Under the pieces are notes generated by a model. That model was not told the origin of the DNA and made no database searches. It saw nothing but the letters and a program-made list of their open reading frames with translations. From Pyxidicoccus sp. MSG2 (GTDB taxonomy: Bacteria; Myxococcota; Myxococcia; Myxococcales; Myxococcaceae), in assembly GCF_026626705.1 (NCBI RefSeq), contig NZ_JAPNKC010000001.1, forward strand, positions 9,070,001-9,134,000: 64,000 bases of DNA, in the 5' to 3' direction. The stretch's first letter is position 1. Every line of letters starts with the position of its first letter. A program made the position numbers and the translations under genes. Of the stretch, positions 32,670 through 40,611 are shown piece by piece.

Positions 32670-35041
32670 GACAGCGGTGGGCCCTGGCGGCCCTCTTCCT
32701 CGCGGTGGGCGCGGCGGGATGTCTGCTGAAGCAGTCCACCGCGCCCGTGCTGGCGCCCAACGGCACGGTGGTGGCGGTGGCCTACGTGCGCGACGACAAG
32801 CTCAAGCGCGGCGTCGTGGCGGACGTGCCGCAGGGCGTGAAGCAGCGCGTGGCGGAGGCGCTGGCGAAGCGCAACCTCCAGGTGCAGGAGGTGCCGTACG
32901 AGCAGTACGCGGCCGAGTTCGCGAGGGTGTCGGAGTCACAGCGCCGCTACGCCATGCTGAAGGCCCATGCGCCGAACGCGCCGCTGTACCTGCTGGTGGA
33001 GACGCGCGTCTCCTTCTTCGGCGAGGTGAGCGGGCGCTTCTCGTGGGAGGTCTACGTCCGCACGACGGCGGGGCGCGCCGAATCCACGCTGGAGCCCACG
33101 AGCGTCAGCCAGGACTACTCCGCCGCGCTCCAGTACGACCAGCAGCGGGAGAACGACGCGCAACTGGAGGTGTCGCGTCAGATTGCGGGGCAGGCCGCGG
33201 GCCTGTTCGACTCGTTCCTCGCGTCGCCCCTCTCGGTGCCCGTGACGGACGGGGGCCCGTCCGTGGTGCCCGGCCTGAGCGCGCCGGCCGGCGAGGGCAT
33301 CGAGCCCGGGACGAGCACGCCGTCCCGGCCTCCCAAGCCACCGGAGGATGGTGCGGCGGACGGCGGCACGTCGTGGGTGCCGCCCGCGGGGGACGCCATC
33401 TACTTCGTGATGGTGGACCGCTTCGCCAATGGCGACGCGCGCAATGACGGGAAGGTGGACCTGAAGGATGCGCAGGCGTTCCATGGGGGCGACCTGCAGG
33501 GTGTCATCTCGCGGTTGGACGGGCTGAAGCAGCTCGGTGTCCGCACGGTGTGGCTTTCACCCGTCTTCCAGATGCGGACGGAGAAGTTCTACGGGTACGG
33601 CGCCTTCCACGGTTACTGGGTAGAGGACTTCGGGAAGGTGGAGCCGCGCTTCGGTGACGAGGCGCTGCTGGCGAAGCTGTCGGAGGAGTTGCGCCGCCGG
33701 GACATGCGGCTGGTGCTGGACGTGGTGCTCAACCACGTGGGCCCCGAGACGAAGCTGGTGCGCGAGAAGCCCCAGTGGTTCCACGGCCTGGGCCCCATCG
33801 ACAACTGGAACGACACGCGCGAGTTGGTGATGCGCGACGTGCACGGGCTGCCGGACCTGGCGGTGGAGAAGGACGAGGTCTACGAGCATCTGCTGTCGCA
33901 CTCGGAGCGGTGGGTGGACGCGGTGAAGCCCGCGGGCTTCCGGCTGGACGCGGTGAAGCACATGCCGCTGAAGTTCTGGGCCCGCTACAACGACGACCTG
34001 CGGGCCCACGCGGGGAAGGACTTCCTGCTGCTGGGGGAGATGCTGGACGGGGACCCGGTGCTGCTGGCGGACACGATGACGAAGGGCCACTTCGGGACGA
34101 TGTTCGACTTCCCGCTGGCCTTCGCGCTGGTGGACGTCTTCTGCCGTGACAGGTCGCCCTCTCACCTGGGCGCGGTGCTGTCCAATGACAGGCTGTACCC
34201 GGCGCCGGGCTCGTTGGTGACGCTGGTGGACAATCACGATTTGCCCCGGGTGATGAGCGAGTGCGGCGGGGACGTGGAGCGGGTGAAGCGGGCCCTGGCG
34301 GTGCAGCTCACCGCGCGCGGGGTGCCGGCGCTCACGTACGGGACGGAGGAGGGGCTGGCGGGGAAGAAGGAGCCGGAGAATCGCGGGGACATGCGCTTCA
34401 CGGAGGACCATCCGCTGCGCGGCTGGATTTCGAAGCTGCTGGAGCTGCGGCGGGGCAGTGAGGCCCTCCAGGGTGGCGAGACGCTCGTGCTCGCCGCCCG
34501 GGAGGACCTCTTTGCCTACGCCCGCGTGACGCCGGACGAGGCCGTGGTGATTGCCGTGAATCGGGGCAGGGGGCTTGTGGACGTGGCGCTTCCGGCGGGG
34601 CTCGCGGGAGCACGCGTCTCCGAGCTGTTCGCGGGCACCCCGTTTCCGGGCACCGTTTCCATTCCCGTGCTGCCCGGCCCGGTGACGCTCTTCCGGCTCA
34701 AGCCGAGCGAGGCCGGCGGATTCGGCGCGCTGGTGACGCAGGCCCGTACGCGGTGGCGGGGGCAGGGCGAGCGGCGCACGGTGGAGTTGATGGTGGACGA
34801 CGCGGCCGCGCGACTGGTGGGCAGTGGACCGGAGCTGGGTGGCTGGAAGCCGGAGCGCTCGCTGCGTCCGGAATCGGGCGGATTCAAGCTGTCGCTGCCC
34901 GTGGGCGCCGTCTTCGAGTACAAGCTCGTGCGCGACGGCACCCCGGGGAAGTTCGACTGGGAAGGCGGGGACAACCGCCTGTTGTACGTGCCCGAAGGCC
35001 GCGAGCCCCTGCGCCTGAGTCTGGCGTGGGGCAAACGCTGA
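32660..35041 (+). CDS. GH13 alpha-amylase-family lipoprotein with CBM20-like C-terminus
   Basis: A 793-residue lipoprotein (lipobox GAAGC, Cys21). Residues about 30-190 are an unrecognised alpha/beta domain (VKQRVAEALAKRNLQVQEV) that resembles stand-alone myxobacterial lipoproteins, then a Pro/Gly linker. The GH13 barrel spans about 246-590 with nucleophile Asp430 (GFRLDAVKHM), acid Glu460 (LLLGEMLDGD) and Asp527 (VDNHD). From about 690 a starch-binding CBM20-like domain follows (RRTVELMVDD, GSGPELGGWKPE, FEYKLVRDG, DWEGGDNR). It likely hydrolyses or transglycosylates maltodextrins at the cell envelope. Overlaps the porin gene by 10 bases. Confidence 0.87.
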   Translation: MVLRQRWALAALFLAVGAAGCLLKQSTAPVLAPNGTVVAVAYVRDDKLKRGVVADVPQGVKQRVAEALAKRNLQVQEVPYEQYAAEFARVSESQRRYAMLKAHAPNAPLYLLVETRVSFFGEVSGRFSWEVYVRTTAGRAESTLEPTSVSQDYSAALQYDQQRENDAQLEVSRQIAGQAAGLFDSFLASPLSVPVTDGGPSVVPGLSAPAGEGIEPGTSTPSRPPKPPEDGAADGGTSWVPPAGDAIYFVMVDRFANGDARNDGKVDLKDAQAFHGGDLQGVISRLDGLKQLGVRTVWLSPVFQMRTEKFYGYGAFHGYWVEDFGKVEPRFGDEALLAKLSEELRRRDMRLVLDVVLNHVGPETKLVREKPQWFHGLGPIDNWNDTRELVMRDVHGLPDLAVEKDEVYEHLLSHSERWVDAVKPAGFRLDAVKHMPLKFWARYNDDLRAHAGKDFLLLGEMLDGDPVLLADTMTKGHFGTMFDFPLAFALVDVFCRDRSPSHLGAVLSNDRLYPAPGSLVTLVDNHDLPRVMSECGGDVERVKRALAVQLTARGVPALTYGTEEGLAGKKEPENRGDMRFTEDHPLRGWISKLLELRRGSEALQGGETLVLAAREDLFAYARVTPDEAVVIAVNRGRGLVDVALPAGLAGARVSELFAGTPFPGTVSIPVLPGPVTLFRLKPSEAGGFGALVTQARTRWRGQGERRTVELMVDDAAARLVGSGPELGGWKPERSLRPESGGFKLSLPVGAVFEYKLVRDGTPGKFDWEGGDNRLLYVPEGREPLRLSLAWGKR

Positions 35042-35096
35042 AGGACATCCTCCACTTGCCCCCTCGCCATGAGCGGGGCCGACACCGAGGCCTGAA

Positions 35097-36143
35097 GTGA
35101 ACGACCGACTCCTCCGCGCGGCGCGCCGCCAGCCCACCGACACGACGCCCGTGTGGCTGATGCGCCAGGCCGGCCGCTACCTGCCCGAGTACCGGGCCAT
35201 CCGCGGCAACATCGCCTTCCTGGACCTCTGCAAGCACCCGGACCTGGCGGCCGAGGTGACGGTGCAGCCGGTGACACGCCTGGGCGTGGATGCGGCCATC
35301 ATCTTCTCGGACATCCTCATCCCCGTGGAGGCCATGGGGATTACGTTGGAGCTGGGCGACAAGGGGCCGCACTTCCCCACCCCGGTGCGCACCGCGGCGG
35401 ACATCGACAAGCTCGGCGTGCCGGACCCGGTGCAGGGCACGGGCTTCGTGGCCGAGGCCATCCGCCGCACGCGCACGGCGCTGAATGACTCGGTGCCCGT
35501 CATCGGCTTCGCGGGCGCGCCCTTCACGCTGGCCGCGTACATGGTCGAGGGCGGCGGCTCGAAGAGCTACATCCTCATCAAGCGGCTGATGTTCGAGCAG
35601 CCCGAGCTGGCGCACCGCCTCTTCGGGAAGCTCACGGACACGCTGATTCCGTACCTCAAGATGCAGGTCGAGGCGGGCGCGAGCATCGTCCAGATTTTCG
35701 ACTCGTGGGGCGGCGAGCTGTCGCCGTGGGACTACGAGCGCTTCTGCATCCCGTACCTGAAGCGGATGGTGTCCGAGCTGAAGGCGACGGGCGTGCCCGT
35801 CATCGTGTTCGGCGTCGGCATGTCCACGCACCTGCCGCTCTTGAAGAGCACGGGCGCGGACGTGGTGGGGCTGGACTGGACGATGCCCATGGACGAGGGC
35901 CGCAAGGTGCTGGGCCCGGACGTGGCGGTGCAGGGCAACCTGGACCCGCTGCACCTGTTCCTGCCGCGCGAGGAGCTGGATGGGCGCGTGAGGGACATCC
36001 TCCAGCGCGCCGGGCCCGTGGGGCACATCTTCAACCTGGGCCACGGCATCCTTCCGCCCACGGACCCGGACTCGGCGAAGTTCCTCGTGGACGCCGTGCA
36101 CAAGCACGGCGTCGCACTGAGGCAGGGGACGCTGGGGAAGTAG
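35097..36143 (+). CDS. hemE: Uroporphyrinogen decarboxylase
   Basis: A 348-residue cytoplasmic enzyme of haem synthesis that removes four acetate carboxyls from uroporphyrinogen III to give coproporphyrinogen III. Diagnostic motifs are WLMRQAGRYLPEYR at the N-terminus, FSDILIPVEAMG, FAGAPFTLAAYM, IFDSWGG and the C-terminal FNLGHGILP. Length is normal. The start is GTG 35097, giving NDRLLRAA, with GAGG upstream. It follows the GH13 gene by 55 bases but is functionally unrelated, and is convergent with the next gene (4 bases between stops). Confidence 0.97.
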   Translation: MNDRLLRAARRQPTDTTPVWLMRQAGRYLPEYRAIRGNIAFLDLCKHPDLAAEVTVQPVTRLGVDAAIIFSDILIPVEAMGITLELGDKGPHFPTPVRTAADIDKLGVPDPVQGTGFVAEAIRRTRTALNDSVPVIGFAGAPFTLAAYMVEGGGSKSYILIKRLMFEQPELAHRLFGKLTDTLIPYLKMQVEAGASIVQIFDSWGGELSPWDYERFCIPYLKRMVSELKATGVPVIVFGVGMSTHLPLLKSTGADVVGLDWTMPMDEGRKVLGPDVAVQGNLDPLHLFLPREELDGRVRDILQRAGPVGHIFNLGHGILPPTDPDSAKFLVDAVHKHGVALRQGTLGK

Positions 36144-36147
36144 CGGC

Positions 36148-36516
36148 TCAGCCGCCGGTGCCGGCATCACCCAGGGTGCCGGCATCACTCTGGGTGCCGG
36201 CATCCACGGGAATGCAGTTCATGCCTCCGCCGTCCGGGCTGCCCGCATCCATGCCGCCATCCGTCAGGTCGCACTGCGGCAGGTCTTCGATGCAGTCGAA
36301 CGTGCCGTCGTCGCACGGCGGCATGCCGTAGCAGGCCATCAACGTGAGGCCGACCGCGCTGGCCCCCGCGAGCGTCCACAGCGAGGCCACCCAGGACAGC
36401 GCCAGGCGTGTGGGCCCTCCGTCGAGCGGGTTGCGGCAGTGCAGGCACGCTTTGGCGGTGGGCGGGTTGAATCCCTGGCAGGACGGACAGCCGGACAGCT
36501 CGGGCACGGAGGGCAT
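36148..36516 (-). CDS. Zinc-ribbon membrane protein with Asp-Ala-Gly repeats
   Basis: A 122-residue protein. Residues 8-28 form a zinc-ribbon (GCPSC ... ACLHC, two CxxC pairs). One transmembrane helix follows (about 40-62: WVASLWTLAGASAVGLTLM), then CYGMPPCDDG. The C-terminal tail is Gly/Asp-rich, with extra Cys residues and three DAGT units (VDAGTQSDAGTLGDAGTGG). The ribosome-binding site before ATG 36516 is weak. Similar ribbon-helix-'CYGxPP' proteins are, in my recollection, common in myxobacteria; their role is unknown. It is divergent from the radical SAM gene. Confidence 0.6.
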   Translation of the reverse strand: MPSVPELSGCPSCQGFNPPTAKACLHCRNPLDGGPTRLALSWVASLWTLAGASAVGLTLMACYGMPPCDDGTFDCIEDLPQCDLTDGGMDAGSPDGGGMNCIPVDAGTQSDAGTLGDAGTGG

Positions 36517-36686
36517 CCTTGTCGGAGTGGGGTGTGAGGACGGTGGTGACGTTGCAGGGCTCGTGCCCGAGGTAAGTGCCGGATGTCCCGAGCACGGACC
36601 CGTGCTTCGCGGACCGCTTCCCGCACGGACCTGACAGCGGTGTCGCGGGTGCTCGCGCCGGGGCACGTCCATTAGGCTCCGTGCGC

Positions 36687-37925
36687 ATGGTGAATCGGCG
36701 CATCGACGTGAGCCCCACGGACTACCACCCCGCCTACGTGGTGTGGGAGCTGACCCTCGCGTGCGACCAGCCCTGCACGCACTGTGGCTCTCGGGCCGGC
36801 ACCGCGCGTGAGGGGGAGCTGGGCACGGAGGAGGCGCTCGGGGTGGTGGCCCAGCTCGCGGCGATGCGCGCACGGGAGGTGGTGCTCATCGGCGGGGAGG
36901 CGTACCTGCACCCGGGGTTCCTCCGCATCATCCAGGCGTTGAAGGCCGCGGGAATTCGTCCGGGCCTGACGACGGGCGGGCGCGGAGTCACCGCGGAGCT
37001 GGCCTCGGAGATGGCGCGCGCGGGCCTGTACGCGGCCTCGGTGAGCATCGACGGGCTGGAGCCCACGCACGACATCATGCGCGCAGCCCGGGGCAGCTTC
37101 GCTTCCGCCACCGCGGCCCTCGGGCATCTGAAGGCCGTGGGCGTGCGCACCGCCGCCAACACCAACCTCAACCGGCTCAACCAGGGAGACCTGGAGGCGC
37201 TCTATGCGCACTTGAGGGCGCAGGGCATTGGCGCGTGGCAGGTGCAGATTACGGCGCCGCTCGGGCGCGCGGCGGACCGTCCGGACCTGCTGCTGCAGCC
37301 GTGGGACTTGATGGACCTGATGCCGCGCATCGCCCGGCTGAAGGAGCAGGCGCGGCAGGACCGCATCACGGTGATGCCGGGCAACAACCTGGGTTACTTC
37401 GGGCCGGAGGAGGCGCTGCTGCGCTCGGTGCACGCGGGCGGGAGGGACCACTGGCGGGGCTGTCAGGCGGGGCGCTACGTGATGGGCATCGAGTCGAATG
37501 GCGCGGTGAAGGGCTGCCCCTCGCTCCAGACGGCGCACTACGTGGGCGGCAACCTGCGCGAGCAGTCGCTGGAGACCATCTGGAAGGACACGCCTCAGCT
37601 CGCCTTCACGCGGACGCGCACGGTGGAGGACCTGTGGGGCTTCTGCCGCACGTGCCCCTTCGCGGAGACGTGCATGGCGGGGTGCAGCTTCACGGCGCAT
37701 GCGCTGTTCGGCCGGCCGGGGAACAACCCCTACTGTCACTTCCGCGCGAAGACGCGCGCGGCGGAAGGGACGCGGGAGCGGCTCGTGCCGAAGGCGCCCG
37801 CGCCGGGCCGGCCGTTCGACAACGGTCTGTATGAAATCGTCGAGGAGCCCTTCGACGCGCCGGACCCCAAGCCCCAGCTTGCGCGCGAGTACGTGAAGAC
37901 GAAGCGCTGGCCGAAGCCCGCTTGA
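36687..37925 (+). CDS. Radical SAM/SPASM-domain enzyme
   Basis: A 412-residue enzyme. The [4Fe-4S] motif is LACDQPCTHCGSRAG (CxxxCxxC), followed by GGEAYLHP of the SAM-binding core. The C-terminal SPASM region supplies auxiliary-cluster cysteines: WRGCQAG, KGCPS, FCRTCPFAETCMAGC and NPYCHF. Enzymes of this layout mature peptides (thioether, cyclophane or similar crosslinks) or modify proteins. No obvious precursor-peptide gene lies next to it; the divergent zinc-ribbon protein with DAGT repeats is the only small neighbour. ATG 36687 chosen because the family N-terminus is short; the upstream open frame lacks similarity. Confidence 0.85.
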   Translation: MVNRRIDVSPTDYHPAYVVWELTLACDQPCTHCGSRAGTAREGELGTEEALGVVAQLAAMRAREVVLIGGEAYLHPGFLRIIQALKAAGIRPGLTTGGRGVTAELASEMARAGLYAASVSIDGLEPTHDIMRAARGSFASATAALGHLKAVGVRTAANTNLNRLNQGDLEALYAHLRAQGIGAWQVQITAPLGRAADRPDLLLQPWDLMDLMPRIARLKEQARQDRITVMPGNNLGYFGPEEALLRSVHAGGRDHWRGCQAGRYVMGIESNGAVKGCPSLQTAHYVGGNLREQSLETIWKDTPQLAFTRTRTVEDLWGFCRTCPFAETCMAGCSFTAHALFGRPGNNPYCHFRAKTRAAEGTRERLVPKAPAPGRPFDNGLYEIVEEPFDAPDPKPQLAREYVKTKRWPKPA

Positions 37926-38022
37926 TGAAGGGTCCCCCGCCATCACCCCGTGTTCAATCCATGTCAGACCCGCCGGGTAGGTAGGAGTCTTGCGGGCAGC
38001 CTGTTCGTGGCGGAGGGGCGGG

Positions 38023-38568
38023 ATGGATGAGGCGGGGAAGGCGGCAGAGTACCGAGCAAGGATGCTGGCACTCGACGCTGTGGGCATTCAGAGGATGTGG
38101 CAGGTTGTCCATGCGGGAGACAATCTGGTAGGGTGGCCTCCGGGAAAGGCGCTGGAGTACCTCATCCTGAGGGCCTTTCAGCTGGAAGGTGCGGAGGTGA
38201 CCTGGCCCTACGAGGTTCGCAGGGGCGGCCTGTTGCTGGAGCAGATCGACGGAGCGGTCTACTTCGACGGGCTGGCGTGCCTGGTCGAGGCCAAGGCCTG
38301 GAGCACGCCACTCGACTTCTCGGTCATCGCCAAGATGAAGGCCCAGCTCCTTCGCCGCCCGACGATGACCTTGGGTGCGGTGTTCCTGCTTGGCGAAGCA
38401 TCAGATGCGGCCATCAGCCTGACCCATCTGCTTCCGCCCCCGAACGTCCAGTTGTGGAATGGGACGGACCTTGCCTGGGCCATGGAGCGCGGAGCCCTCC
38501 GGGAGGGACTGAAGCGCAAGCTGCGCCACGCCATCGAGCAGGGCTTCGCAGACCTGATGCTCTCGTAA
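38023..38568 (+). CDS. Mrr-like restriction-endonuclease-fold protein
   Basis: A 181-residue protein with a PD-(D/E)xK nuclease core: GKALEYLILRAF helix, EQIDGAVYFDG (metal Asp) and CLVEAKAW (Glu-x-Lys), as in the Mrr-cat family. ATG 38023 is preceded by GGAGGGG. It lacks a recognisable DNA-recognition domain, so partner or context may set specificity. A TOPRIM-like gene follows after 12 bases with a strong AAGGAGG site, so the two are a probable operon. A role in DNA defence or DNA turnover is possible; the length is short for a classical Mrr enzyme. Confidence 0.75.
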   Translation: MDEAGKAAEYRARMLALDAVGIQRMWQVVHAGDNLVGWPPGKALEYLILRAFQLEGAEVTWPYEVRRGGLLLEQIDGAVYFDGLACLVEAKAWSTPLDFSVIAKMKAQLLRRPTMTLGAVFLLGEASDAAISLTHLLPPPNVQLWNGTDLAWAMERGALREGLKRKLRHAIEQGFADLMLS

Positions 38569-38580
38569 GGAGGAAACGGC

Positions 38581-39156
38581 ATGAGGACGTACATCGTGAC
38601 CGAGGGGAAGCTGGAGTCCGCGCTCCTGGAGCGGTTGGTGCAGTGTCACCCCGTCCTGCGGGAGCGCGTCATCCAGATGCACCCGATGGAAAACCGGACG
38701 TCGGCACACATGGCCGCGCGGACGCTGCTCATCCTTCGTCACGAGCCTGTGGCCATGATCAACAGTCCGGAGACGCTGAGCCCGCGGCTTCTGGCGGAAC
38801 AGCGCGCCTTTCTGGAGTGGCGTCTGGGTGAAGCCGGTGCTCCGGAGGACTGGCTGGTGGTCCTGGTGCCTCCCAACGTGGCCGTGCTGCTCTTCCGGGA
38901 CGACGCCATCATGAGCGCGGTTCTGCCGGGCAGGTTGTCAATCGAGGAGCGGATTCGTGGCCGCTACGAGCCGCGTGCGGTGTTGACCGAGCTGTTCGCC
39001 GGGGCAGGAGAGGGCCCCTTTCCGGAGGCGCTGATACAGCGCATCGCCCGCGCGGATCTGTCACCGCTCTGGCGATTGGAGGTGTTGCAAACGCTGGAGA
39101 CCTTCCTGCTCCGCGTGTCCCGTGTGCAGGAGGCAGGAAGCCCCGCGACGCAGTGA
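38581..39156 (+). CDS. TOPRIM-like protein lacking the acidic DxD motif
   Basis: A 191-residue protein that starts like a TOPRIM domain: TYIVTEGKLESALLERL (motif-1 Glu retained). Where TOPRIM nucleases and OLD-associated proteins have an acidic DxD strand, this has VAMINSPETLSPRLLAEQRAFLEW, with Asn and Pro instead of the two Asp. Later segments (WLVVLVPPNVAVLLFRDD) keep the strand pattern. Metal-dependent catalysis looks lost. It is transcribed 12 bases behind the Mrr-like nuclease with an AAGGAGG ribosome-binding site, so it may act as its partner or regulator. Confidence 0.55.
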   Translation: MRTYIVTEGKLESALLERLVQCHPVLRERVIQMHPMENRTSAHMAARTLLILRHEPVAMINSPETLSPRLLAEQRAFLEWRLGEAGAPEDWLVVLVPPNVAVLLFRDDAIMSAVLPGRLSIEERIRGRYEPRAVLTELFAGAGEGPFPEALIQRIARADLSPLWRLEVLQTLETFLLRVSRVQEAGSPATQ

Positions 39157-39221
39157 ATGGAGGGGCCCTCCTCCCCGCCCTGCATCCGACCTGGCAGGCA
39201 GGAGCGCCTTCCGCTCACCCG

Positions 39222-39237
39222 TTGACTCTAGAATCAA
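39222..39237. promoter_or_regulatory. Palindromic operator candidate upstream of fadI
   Basis: TTGACTCTAGAATCAA matches its reverse complement at 14 of 16 positions, centred on TCTAGA. It sits just upstream of a possible promoter for the fadIJ operon, 73 bases before the start codon. Fatty-acid-oxidation genes are often controlled by TetR-type acyl-CoA-responsive repressors, so this is a reasonable operator candidate. Confidence 0.5.
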
Positions 39238-39244
39238 TGGACGA

Positions 39245-39273
39245 TTGACGCGCTGCATTGTCGGCCGTTAGAT
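39245..39273 (+). promoter_or_regulatory. Possible sigma-70-type promoter for fadIJ
   Basis: TTGACG (39245-39250), a 17-base spacer and TTAGAT (39268-39273) lie 36 bases before the fadI start codon. The -35 box is close to consensus; the -10 matches at 3 of 6 positions. Confidence 0.4.
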
Positions 39274-39309
39274 GCGCCTCACTCGACGTCGCAGAAGGGT
39301 GAGGCACAC

Positions 39310-40611
39310 ATGGCAAGCGAGAAGCGCAAGGGCCACCCGAGGGTGGCCATCGTCCGCGGATTGCGGACCCCGTTCGTGAAGGCGGGCTCGGTCTTCTCCG
39401 GGCTCACCGCGCTGGACCTCGGCCGCATGGTGGTCCAGGAGCTCGTCCAGCGGACGGAGCTGGACCCGAACGCCATCGACCAGGTGGTCTTCGGCCAGGT
39501 CATCCCCACGCTGACGGCCCCGTCCATTGCCCGCGAGGTGGTCATCGCCGCGGGACTGCCGAAGAAGATTGAGGCCTTCACCGTGGCGCGCGCCTGCGCC
39601 ACCTCCATCCAGGCGATGACGACGGCCGCCAACGCGATTGCCGTGGGCGAGGCGGACATCATCATCGCCGGTGGCACCGAGTGCATGTCGGACGCCCCCA
39701 TCTTCACCAGCCGGCCGCTGGCCCACGCGCTGGTGGCCGCGTCCAAGGGGCGCTCACTGCCGGAGAAGCTCAAGCCCTTCCAGAAGCTCAAGGGCAAGGA
39801 CCTGATTCCCGTGCCCCCCGCCATCGCCGAGTACTCCACCGGCCTGACGATGGGCGAGAGCGCGGAGAAGATGGCCAAGGAGAACGGCATCTCCCGCGAG
39901 GAGCAGGACCGCATCGCCTACAACTCGCACCGCAACGCCGCGCGTGCGTGGAAGGACGGCCTCTTCGACAACGAGGTCATGCACGTCGCCGTGCCGCCGA
40001 AGTACGAGCAGATTGCCGCGAAGGACAACATCGTTCGCGACGACACCAGCGTGGAGGCGCTCGGCCAGCTCAAGCCCGTGTTCGACCGGAAGTACGGGAC
40101 GATTACCGCCGGCAACGCCTCGCCCCTCACCGACGGCGCCGCGGCGCTGCTGCTCATGAGCGAGGAGCGCGCGAAGGCCCTGGGCTATGAGCCGCTGGGC
40201 TACCTGCGCGCGCACGCCTACGCCGCGACGGACCCGGGCGACCAGCTCCTCCAGGGCCCCGTGTACGCGGTGCCCACCGCCCTCAAGCGCGCGGGCCTCA
40301 CGCTGGCGGACATCGACCTGGTGGAGATGCACGAGGCGTTCGCCGCGCAGGTGGCGAGCAACCTCCAGGCGCTGGCGTCCAGGGAGTTCGCGAAGAAGGC
40401 CGGCTGGAGCGCGCCGGTGGGTGAGGTGGACCGCGAGCGGCTCAACGTGACGGGCGGCTCCATCGCCATCGGCCATCCCTTCGGGGCCACGGGGGCGCGC
40501 ATCGTCACCCAGGCCCTCAACGAGCTGAAGCGTCGGAACAAGAACACGGTGCTGTGCACCGTCTGCGCCGCCGGTGGCCTGGGTGCCGCCGTGGTCCTGG
40601 AGCGTGCGTGA
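39310..40611 (+). CDS. fadI: 3-ketoacyl-CoA thiolase FadI
   Basis: A 433-residue thiolase that cleaves 3-ketoacyl-CoA to acetyl-CoA and a shortened acyl-CoA, the last step of beta-oxidation. The acyl-enzyme Cys96 lies in ARACATSIQ; the C-terminal motifs GHPFGATG (His) and CTVCAAGGLG (second Cys) are present. The length and KLKGKDLIPVPPAIAEYS insert match FadI rather than FadA. Its stop codon overlaps the start of fadJ (ATGA), a typical coupled fadIJ arrangement. A palindrome and a promoter-like sequence lie upstream. Confidence 0.95.
   Translation: MASEKRKGHPRVAIVRGLRTPFVKAGSVFSGLTALDLGRMVVQELVQRTELDPNAIDQVVFGQVIPTLTAPSIAREVVIAAGLPKKIEAFTVARACATSIQAMTTAANAIAVGEADIIIAGGTECMSDAPIFTSRPLAHALVAASKGRSLPEKLKPFQKLKGKDLIPVPPAIAEYSTGLTMGESAEKMAKENGISREEQDRIAYNSHRNAARAWKDGLFDNEVMHVAVPPKYEQIAAKDNIVRDDTSVEALGQLKPVFDRKYGTITAGNASPLTDGAAALLLMSEERAKALGYEPLGYLRAHAYAATDPGDQLLQGPVYAVPTALKRAGLTLADIDLVEMHEAFAAQVASNLQALASREFAKKAGWSAPVGEVDRERLNVTGGSIAIGHPFGATGARIVTQALNELKRRNKNTVLCTVCAAGGLGAAVVLERA

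Noticed and set aside
36170..36230. Short direct repeats (GGTGCCGGCATCA-like) as a regulatory or CRISPR-like array
   Set aside because: They encode the DAGT repeats in the tail of the zinc-ribbon protein; too short and irregular for an array.
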